NCBI RefSeq assembly: GCF_900564155.1
Contig: NZ_LS999839.1
Location: 5,019,097-5,083,096, forward strand
Length of the DNA stretch: 64,000 nucleotides
Direction of reading: 5' to 3'
From: Pedobacter schmidteae
GTDB lineage: Bacteria; Bacteroidota; Bacteroidia; Sphingobacteriales; Sphingobacteriaceae
Every line of letters starts with the position of its first letter. The stretch's first letter is position 1. The position numbers and the translations under genes are program-made. Below the pieces are notes generated by a model. The model saw nothing but the letters and a program-made list of their open reading frames with translations. It did not search any database and had not been told where the DNA came from. Of the stretch, positions 58,738-64,000 are shown piece by piece.

Positions 58738-60885
58738 CTAAGCTTTGTTTTCAGCAGCAGCAGCTTCCGGTTTTGGCGGACGAGGCAATAATGCTTTTCT
58801 TGAAAGCTTCATTTTACCTTGTTTATCCACATCCAGTAACTTCACTTCTACTTTATCACCTTCTTTGAACACGCCGTCCATCGTTTCTAAACGAGTCCAG
58901 TCAATTTCAGAGATGTGTAATAAACCATCTTTACCAGGCATAATCTCAACAAAAGCACCAAATGGCATGATAGATTTTACTTTACCCTGATAAGTAGCGC
59001 CGATTTCCGGTTTAGCAGCAATGGCATTGATACGGCCAACAGCAGCATCAATTGAAGCTTTATTATCGGCAAAAATTTCAACGATACCTTTGTTACCCAC
59101 CTCTTCAATAGAGATTGATGCGCCGGTTTCACGTTGCATTTCCTGAATAATTTTACCACCTGGCCCAATTACAGCACCAATAAATTCTTTATCAATACTT
59201 AACGAAACGATACGTGGAGCATGGTCTTTATAGTCCTCACGAGGTGCAGAAATTGTTTTCTTCATCTCATTCAGGATGTGTAAACGAGCTTCTTTAGCCT
59301 GGTTTAATGCATTAGTTAACACTTCCCATTTCAAACCGTTGATTTTCAAGTCCATCTGACAAGCTACAATACCTTTTTCGGTACCTGTAACTTTAAAGTC
59401 CATATCTCCCAAATGATCTTCATCACCTAAGATATCGGAAAGGATAGCATATTTACCTGATTTCTCATCAGTGATCAACCCCATAGCAATACCCGATACA
59501 GGAGCTTTGATTTTAACACCAGCATCCATCAGTGCCAAAGTACCGGCACAAACTGTTGCCATTGATGAAGAACCATTAGACTCCAGAATATCAGAAACGA
59601 TACGGATGGTATATGGGTTTTCTTCCAATCCTGGCAACACTTTCTTTAATGAACGCATAGCAAGGTTACCGTGACCAATTTCACGACGGCCAGCTCCCCT
59701 GTTCGGGCGAACTTCACCAGTAGAGAACCCTGGGAAATTATAGTGTAAAAGGAACTTATTGTATCCATTGATGAAAGCTCCGTCAATCATTTGCTCATCA
59801 TCTTTAGAACCTAAAGTAACTGTAGTTAATGACTGTGTTTCACCACGTGTAAACACTGCAGACCCGTGGGCTGCAGGCAAATAACCTACTTCACTCCAGA
59901 TTGGGCGTACTGTACGTACATCACGACCATCTAAACGAATTCCTTCGTCCAGTACCAGGTTACGGATAGCATCATATTGTACATCGTGGAAATATTTTTT
60001 GGCCAGGAAACCGGTTACATCATCAATATCTTCGCCTAAAGTAGCGATGAAATCCATTAAGATGGTACCAAACGCATCGCCACGCTCACCTTTGCTTGTA
60101 TTGCTTTTGGCAACTGCATATACTTTATCATAAGTAGCAGCAAAAACCTGCTCTCTTAATTCAGGGTTGCTATCTTCATGAGAATACTCACGTTTAACGG
60201 TTTTACCTACCAGTTCGGCTAATTCTTTTTGTGCCTGAACCTGAATAATGATGGCCTTATGTGCAAATTCAATCGCTTCAACCATTTCGGCTTCAGAAAT
60301 CTCATCACATTCACCTTCCACCATTACAATATCTCTCTCGGTACCTGCAACAAGGAAATCCATTGTAGCACGTTCCAAATCACTCACGTAAGGGTTAATT
60401 ACCAATTTGCCGTCAATTTTAGCTACGCGTACTTCAGAAATCGGTCCATTGAAAGGAATATCTGAAACCGCAATCGCAGCAGATGCTGCTAAACCTGCTA
60501 AACAGTCGGGCATGATATTTTTATCAGAAGAGATCAAAGTGATCATTACCTGAGTATCTGAGTGATAATCTTCCGGGAACATCGGGCGTAAAGCACGGTC
60601 AACCAAACGTGAAATTAAAACTTCATAGTCTGACAGTCTTGCTTCGCGACGAAGAAATCCACCTGGAATACGTCCGGCTGCTGCATACTTTTCCTGGTAA
60701 TCTACTGATAAAGGTAAAAAATCGACACCTGGTTTAGCGCCAACTGTAGATACTACGGTAGCTAAAAGCATGGTATCACCCATTTTTACAACAACGGAAC
60801 CATCAGCCTGTTTCGCTAATTTACCTGTTTCAATTTCGATTGTTCTTCCATCGCCCAGATCGAACGATTTTTTTATTACATTCAT
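58738..60885 (-). CDS. pnp: Polyribonucleotide nucleotidyltransferase
   Basis: 715 residues. Two RNase PH-like core domains (start to about 220, and about 320-550, with FTRGETQSL and PNRGAGRREIGHGNLA). Then a KH domain (about 555-610, IGAVIGPGGKIIQEMQRETG) and an S1 domain (about 625-695, GKVKSIMPFGAFVEIMPGKDGLLHISEI). A 3'-5' phosphorolytic exoribonuclease. The S15 gene lies upstream on the same strand, but the rpsO terminator and a minus-strand TAATTTTG box (60962-60955) indicate pnp also has its own promoter. Confidence 0.96.
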   Translation of the reverse strand: MNVIKKSFDLGDGRTIEIETGKLAKQADGSVVVKMGDTMLLATVVSTVGAKPGVDFLPLSVDYQEKYAAAGRIPGGFLRREARLSDYEVLISRLVDRALRPMFPEDYHSDTQVMITLISSDKNIMPDCLAGLAASAAIAVSDIPFNGPISEVRVAKIDGKLVINPYVSDLERATMDFLVAGTERDIVMVEGECDEISEAEMVEAIEFAHKAIIIQVQAQKELAELVGKTVKREYSHEDSNPELREQVFAATYDKVYAVAKSNTSKGERGDAFGTILMDFIATLGEDIDDVTGFLAKKYFHDVQYDAIRNLVLDEGIRLDGRDVRTVRPIWSEVGYLPAAHGSAVFTRGETQSLTTVTLGSKDDEQMIDGAFINGYNKFLLHYNFPGFSTGEVRPNRGAGRREIGHGNLAMRSLKKVLPGLEENPYTIRIVSDILESNGSSSMATVCAGTLALMDAGVKIKAPVSGIAMGLITDEKSGKYAILSDILGDEDHLGDMDFKVTGTEKGIVACQMDLKINGLKWEVLTNALNQAKEARLHILNEMKKTISAPREDYKDHAPRIVSLSIDKEFIGAVIGPGGKIIQEMQRETGASISIEEVGNKGIVEIFADNKASIDAAVGRINAIAAKPEIGATYQGKVKSIMPFGAFVEIMPGKDGLLHISEIDWTRLETMDGVFKEGDKVEVKLLDVDKQGKMKLSRKALLPRPPKPEAAAAENKA

Positions 60886-60996
60886 TTAATAATAATTGTG
60901 GTGCATTTTCCTCTTTCGACACACCTTGTTTATATATGTATATTTAATTTTTGCCAAAATTAGCTAAAACCCTTTAAATTTTCAGCTATTAAAGTA

Positions 60997-61026
60997 AAAA
61001 AGCCATTCCCTGAAGAATGGCTTTTT
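60997..61026 (-). terminator. Terminator of rpsO
   Basis: Perfect 12-bp stem AAAAAGCCATTC (60997-61008) / GAATGGCTTTTT (61015-61026), loop CCTGAA. On the minus strand it follows the rpsO stop by 15 bases and runs into a T-run. Confidence 0.9.
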
Positions 61027-61041
61027 ATGATACAATTACGC

Positions 61042-61344
61042 TTATTTGTTGTCTTTCGACCCCAAAGGTTTAATGATATCCCTAAGTCCTAATGACTTAA
61101 TGATTGCACGATAACGCTCAATATCTTTTTTGTATAGGTAAGCCAAAATACCACGACGTTTACCTACCAATTTTTGTAGAGCCAACTGGGTAGAAAAATC
61201 TTTACGATTTTTCTTTAAGTGCTCTGTTAGGTAAGCAATACGGTATGTAAATAACGCTACCTGACCTTCTGCAGAACCTGTGTTTGTTTCTACTTCGCCG
61301 TGTTTTTTAAAAATTTCGGCTTTTACTTCTTTACTTAAATACAT
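61042..61344 (-). CDS. rpsO: 30S ribosomal protein S15
   Basis: 100 residues, slightly longer than the usual 89 because of a C-terminal basic extension (DIIKPLGSKDNK). Conserved core: YRIAYLTEHLKKNRKDFSTQ, ALQKLVGKRRGILAYLYKKD and RYRAIIKSLGLR. Binds the central domain of 16S rRNA. Own promoter seen at 61388-61417 on the minus strand. Confidence 0.96.
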   Translation of the reverse strand: MYLSKEVKAEIFKKHGEVETNTGSAEGQVALFTYRIAYLTEHLKKNRKDFSTQLALQKLVGKRRGILAYLYKKDIERYRAIIKSLGLRDIIKPLGSKDNK

Positions 61345-61387
61345 TCTTGAATGATACTAAAGTGATTATAAATTAATTAATTGGCTG

Positions 61388-61417
61388 CAAAGGTAGTGTA
61401 TATTTTAATAAATACCA
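61388..61417 (-). promoter_or_regulatory. Promoter of rpsO
   Basis: On the minus strand TTG (61417-61415), 19-base spacer, TACCTTTG (61395-61388), an exact fit to the Bacteroidota consensus. The rpsO ATG lies about 40 bases after the box. Confidence 0.7.
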
Positions 61418-61513
61418 AGTATATGGTCAAATGTCATCTGGTTTTAATATCCATCACAACAAGGAGTAATCCTGAAAGTAAATCTTACTTTTGCAACATC
61501 ATCACATTTAGCC

Positions 61514-61933
61514 ATGGAAAAAAGTCAGTATAGCATATTTGAAAGCGAATTAAAAGTACGTCCTGATGACATCGACATGTTTAATCATGTGCACAACAGC
61601 AAGTACTTTGACTATGTGCTGGCTGCACGCTATGATCAAATGGCCGAATTTTACAAAATGCCGATGGAGTCTTTTCTAAAAAGTGGTTTCGGCTGGGTGG
61701 TACGTACCGCATTGGTTGACTTTAAACGTCCGCTGGTATTGGGTGATACCATCCTGGTCCGCACAGGTATCCTCACCATCAATGAAAAAGGTTGCCGCGT
61801 TCAGTTTGAAATAGCCAACAAACGTACCGGAAAAATTGCTTCAGATGGCTGGTTTGATTATGTGATGATTGATACCACTACAGGAAGAGGCTGCAAAGTA
61901 AACGAAGAAATGATTGAGGCTTATAGTATATAA
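61514..61933 (+). CDS. Hotdog-fold acyl-CoA thioesterase (4HBT family)
   Basis: 139 residues. RPDDIDMFNHVHNSKYFDYVLAARYD contains the 4HBT-type catalytic Asp region (D-x-x-x-H-x-x-N). VDFKRPLVLGDTILVRT and VQFEIANKRTGKIASDGWFDYVMID complete the fold. Hydrolyses an acyl-CoA thioester, substrate unknown. ATG at 61514; a -7-like TACTTTTG box is at 61486-61493, giving a leader of about 15-20 bases. The repeat-rich 61934-62030 region follows. Confidence 0.9.
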   Translation: MEKSQYSIFESELKVRPDDIDMFNHVHNSKYFDYVLAARYDQMAEFYKMPMESFLKSGFGWVVRTALVDFKRPLVLGDTILVRTGILTINEKGCRVQFEIANKRTGKIASDGWFDYVMIDTTTGRGCKVNEEMIEAYSI

Positions 61934-61947
61934 GGTGAGCATTGGTA

Positions 61948-62028
61948 TGACTCCGCGGTGAGTCCGCCATGAGTCCGCCGTGACTCCGCCTTTTTACCAG
62001 AAAAAGGCGGAGTCACGGCGGACTCATG
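61948..62028. repeat. Four-copy 11-bp array ending in a perfect 28-bp hairpin
   Basis: Tandem units TGACTCCGCGG (61948-61958), TGAGTCCGCCA (61959-61969), TGAGTCCGCCG (61970-61980) and TGACTCCGCCT (61981-61991), period 11. The last two and a half units form the left arm (61968-61995) of a perfect 28-bp inverted repeat whose right arm is 62001-62028, loop ACCAG. The stem ends in A5/T5 at the loop side, so the T-run is inside the stem and not a downstream tract. It may end the thioesterase transcript (stop at 61933) before the MATE leader promoter. Confidence 0.9.
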
Positions 62029-62106
62029 ATGCACATATGGTGGATGCATTGCAAGCCTCATTTTGACTGTAGATTCAGACCTCATCAAATATTCAACAAA
62101 AAATAG

Positions 62107-62134
62107 TTGACAAAAAGATTTTATTATATATTTG
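62107..62134 (+). promoter_or_regulatory. Promoter of the MATE leader and gene
   Basis: TTG (62107-62109, within TTGACA), 17-base spacer, TATATTTG (62127-62134). Start point expected near 62139-62141, about 15 bases before the leader ORF and about 140 bases before the MATE ATG. Confidence 0.75.
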
Positions 62135-62154
62135 CATACTAACATAACCGCAAA

Positions 62155-62190
62155 ATGATGAGCATCTTTGCAGTCCGTTTAAGGTTCTAA
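62155..62190 (+). CDS. Candidate arrest leader peptide MMSIFAVRLRF upstream of the MATE pump
   Basis: 11 codons, ATG 62155 to TAA 62188. The C-terminal RLRF contains an Arg-x-Arg (+X+) motif, known to stall ribosomes in the presence of macrolides and seen in the ErmD leader (MRLR). The SIFAV core also resembles the SIFVI arrest segment of ErmCL. The TAA is the three-base loop of the hairpin GGTTC (62183-62187) / GAACC (62191-62195), so a ribosome stalled on the last codons would block this hairpin. It starts about 15 bases after the inferred transcription start. Not shown to be translated; a short ORF could occur by chance, but its motif, its stop-in-loop placement and its efflux-pump context agree. 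Confidence 0.6.
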   Translation: MMSIFAVRLRF

Positions 62191-62278
62191 GAACCGAGGG
62201 CTCCACCCTTCCAGCAACCAATCAGCTTACAGCATTTCATGCTGATTAACGGTTTATATTTTATTTTTTTCTTTTTTT
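62183..62278 (+). promoter_or_regulatory. Candidate attenuator between leader peptide and MATE gene
   Basis: Three structures in order: hairpin 1 GGTTC-TAA-GAACC (62183-62195); hairpin 2 AGGG-CTCCA-CCCT (62197-62209); and a larger stem AACC (62216-62219) plus AATCAGC (62220-62226) against GCTGATT (62241-62247) plus GGTT (62251-62254). The last is followed by a strongly T-rich run to 62278, immediately before ATG 62279. The last stem plus T-run reads as an intrinsic terminator. Antiterminator pairings are short (AACC/GGTT swaps), so whether stalling relieves termination or opens translation is not clear from sequence. Confidence 0.6.
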
Positions 62279-63706
62279 ATGTCAGAACAACAAACAGCTT
62301 CCATGGGCAAGCTATCTCAAATATTTACACTTTTAAAACAAGCTTTTAAAGGCGAGGAACTCGATTTTACACAAGGCAGCATGCGCCGGGCCGTACTGCT
62401 GTTGGCCATACCCATGATGCTGGAAATGGCCATGGAATCGGTATTTGCACTGGTTGATCTTTATTTCGTAGGCCATTTGCACAACAGTAGTCACGCTATA
62501 CAAACCGTAGGTTTAACCGAATCGGTGCTCACCATTATCTATTCGCTGGCCATTGGAATGAGCATGGCGGCTACTGCCGTGGTAGCCAGAAGAGTTGGCG
62601 AAAAAGATCCTGAAGCCGCCGGAAAGGCAGGTATGCAAGCCATTTTTATTGCATCAGTATTCAACATCATTATTAGTGTGGCAGGTGTATTTTTTGCTAC
62701 CGACATCTTGTTGCTGATGGGGGCTTCGGCAGAAACCGCCGCGCAAGGCACTCCTTTTATGCGCATCATGATGGGTGGTAGCATCATCATTGTATTGCTG
62801 TTCCTCATCAATGGAATATTCAGAGGGGCGGGAAACGCAGCGATAGCGATGAAAAGTTTATGGATTGCCAACATTGCTAACATCATTTTGTGTCCATTGC
62901 TGATCAATGGTTTAGGCCCGATCCCTGCATTTGGCTTAACCGGGGCAGCAATGGCTACTTCTATTGGCCGGGGTATTGGTGTAGCTTACCAGTTGTATCA
63001 TTTATTCAAAGGTAGCGGTGTATTAAAAATCAAGCTTACCTATTTAAAACCACATTGGGAGCAAATCAAGGCATTGTTAAAAATTGCCACTCCAGGGATA
63101 TTTCAATTCGTAATTGCTTCCTGCAGCTGGATATTTCTGGCACAGCTGGTAGCTACTACCGGGGGCGATCATGGATCGGCTGGTTATCAAACGGCATTGC
63201 GGCTGATGATGTTTTTCATGCTACCTGCCTGGGGTATGAGTAATGCGGCGGCCACATTGGTAGGACAAAATCTGGGTGCCAAGCAATTGGAGCGCGCCGA
63301 GCAGTCGGTGATCAAGACGGCCAAATACATCATCATATATATGGTACTGGTAATGGCTTTCACCTTTGCCGGGGGCCGGTATTTTATCTCCTTCTTCAGC
63401 AACGACCGGTTGATACAGGATGTAGCGCTAAATGCATTACAAATTATGAGTATAGGCTACATCTGCTATGGAATGGGCATGGTGCTGATGAGCACTTTTA
63501 ACGGGGCTGGTGATACCTGGACGCCAACATGGGTTAATTTTTTCGGATTCTGGTTGTTTCAGATCCCACTGGCCTATCTGTTGGCCAAACAATTTGACTT
63601 TGGACCAACAGGTGTATTTATCGCCATTCCGGTAGCAGAAACAGGCATTGCGCTTGCTGCCTACCTCCTGTTTAAAAAGGGAAAATGGAAAACCACTAAG
63701 GTTTAG
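62279..63706 (+). CDS. MATE-family multidrug efflux transporter
   Basis: 475 residues, about 12 hydrophobic helices in two similar halves. RRAVLLLAIPMMLEMAMESV at the first helix, LIYSLAIGMSMAATAVVARRVGE and the second-half equivalents PGIFQFVIASCSWIFLAQLV and PAWGMSNAAATLVGQNLGA (MATE signature). A Na+- or H+-coupled exporter of drugs or metabolites; the substrate is unknown. Its leader (62127-62278) carries an 11-codon ORF with a macrolide-arrest-type motif. The 3' end overlaps the convergent DUF983 gene by 11 bases. Confidence 0.92.
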   Translation: MSEQQTASMGKLSQIFTLLKQAFKGEELDFTQGSMRRAVLLLAIPMMLEMAMESVFALVDLYFVGHLHNSSHAIQTVGLTESVLTIIYSLAIGMSMAATAVVARRVGEKDPEAAGKAGMQAIFIASVFNIIISVAGVFFATDILLLMGASAETAAQGTPFMRIMMGGSIIIVLLFLINGIFRGAGNAAIAMKSLWIANIANIILCPLLINGLGPIPAFGLTGAAMATSIGRGIGVAYQLYHLFKGSGVLKIKLTYLKPHWEQIKALLKIATPGIFQFVIASCSWIFLAQLVATTGGDHGSAGYQTALRLMMFFMLPAWGMSNAAATLVGQNLGAKQLERAEQSVIKTAKYIIIYMVLVMAFTFAGGRYFISFFSNDRLIQDVALNALQIMSIGYICYGMGMVLMSTFNGAGDTWTPTWVNFFGFWLFQIPLAYLLAKQFDFGPTGVFIAIPVAETGIALAAYLLFKKGKWKTTKV

Positions 63707-64000
63707 GCATATAGCCTAAACCTGGCGTAAGCCAATGCAACAGGAAAACACGTGAATAACGGTAGTTGAATGGGGCAAATAAAAGTACCCCTACCAGGAT
63801 AATTCCTGCATAAATCCATAGGTTTTCATAAACCAGGGCAACACCAAGTATATAAGTAGCCACACTGATGGTGATCATTTCGGCCACATTCATGGCATAG
63901 CTGATAAACATGGCTACGTAGAAAAAGCCGGGCTCACGTTCGAAGCGCAGGTTACAAACCGGACAAAATTCGTTTGTACCCTGTGCTTTTAAAGCATACA
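63696..64000 (-). CDS. DUF983 family membrane protein (partial)
   Basis: The frame is open to the right edge. Visible C-terminal ~100 residues: an NEFCPVCNLRFEREPGFFY zinc-ribbon-like pair of Cys, then two or three hydrophobic helices (FISYAMNVAEMITISVATYI, LGVALVYENLWIYAGIILVG, APFNYRYSRVFLLHWLTPG). Ends LGYMPKP. The CPxC...EREPGFFY block followed by FISYA is the DUF983 signature; function unknown. The first ~25-40 residues, with the other Cys pair, lie outside the window. Its stop codon is inside the MATE coding end. Confidence 0.8.
   Translation of the reverse strand, partial: YALKAQGTNEFCPVCNLRFEREPGFFYVAMFISYAMNVAEMITISVATYILGVALVYENLWIYAGIILVGVLLFAPFNYRYSRVFLLHWLTPGLGYMPKP

Noticed and set aside
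62140..62278. Possible S-box or other known riboswitch before the MATE gene because of CCAGCAACC
   Set aside because: The remaining SAM-I elements (GGTGC..AA, closing helix P1) are missing; the leader ORF plus terminator explains it better.

Overview
The window reads as a contiguous chromosomal stretch of a Bacteroidota bacterium, most likely Sphingobacteriaceae and Pedobacter-like. The evidence is the gene content (TonB-dependent receptor with an N-terminal carboxypeptidase-regulatory domain, LptD-like and Omp85-like outer-membrane proteins, DUF1015 beside serA/serC, futalosine-route mqnE/mqnA), the near absence of Shine-Dalgarno sequences, and many copies of the Bacteroidota promoter element TAnnTTTG. 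Nearly all of it is housekeeping sequence. I see no phage, insertion sequence, CRISPR array, rRNA or tRNA.

Layout. 1-2000: 3' end of an Omp85-like barrel gene, a degenerate GIY-YIG protein and a self-cleaving-type XRE/S24 repressor with clustered operator-like palindromes. 2092-3823: bioF-bioD. 4002-7155: thrS-infC-rpmI-rplT on the minus strand. 7238-11957: Fe-S (LutA/YkgE-like) protein, UMF1 transporter, GIN-domain lipoprotein and recQ. 12033-15314: beta-propeller/amidohydrolase fusion. 15798-24015: HI0933/YhiN flavoprotein, purK-purE, yqgE, pdxH, 3-hydroxybutyryl-CoA dehydrogenase, ruvB, a GNAT-nitrilase fusion and a tail-anchored small protein. 24097-32106: queG, DEDDh exonuclease, mutS-nlpC-40-aa membrane peptide, and mqnE-phosphatase-mqnA. 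32303-38690: a small DUF gene with a repeat tail, a lipoprotein, a transsulfuration enzyme, then a SAM-riboswitch-controlled metY-metX-hom operon. 38747-46911: lipoylated E2, cinA and LptD on one strand; twin amidases and an MCE protein on the other. 46995-58561: rnz/STAS, purC-phoH, SAM hydrolase, serC-serA-DUF1015, TonB receptor and rpe. 58738-61344: pnp and rpsO. 61514-64000: thioesterase, a MATE efflux pump with a leader peptide, and a DUF983 gene running off the right edge.

Two regulatory leaders stand out. Upstream of metY, a canonical promoter is followed by a SAM-I aptamer and then, 9 bases after the aptamer, a 25-codon ORF ending in a run dense in Cys and Met codons. This looks like a dual SAM and cysteine sensor for sulfur assimilation into homocysteine. 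Upstream of the MATE pump, a consensus promoter is followed by an 11-codon ORF, MMSIFAVRLRF, whose stop codon is the loop of a hairpin. It precedes a second hairpin with a T-rich tract directly before the pump start codon. The RLR motif matches the +X+ signature of macrolide-dependent ribosome stalling, so this looks like an antibiotic-inducible attenuator.

A third theme is short-period repeat DNA between genes: heptad arrays forming 35-bp inverted ends before ruvB, 34-bp repeats starting inside a stop codon region, two separate four-copy 11-bp arrays, and a dispersed palindromic repeat present at two loci. Several genes (infC, mutS, mqnA, phoH, the LptD-like gene) appear to use TTG starts, and several others have their promoter -7 box only 3 to 7 bases before the ATG, suggesting leaderless mRNAs. 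All family assignments are from reading the sequence; no database search was run.
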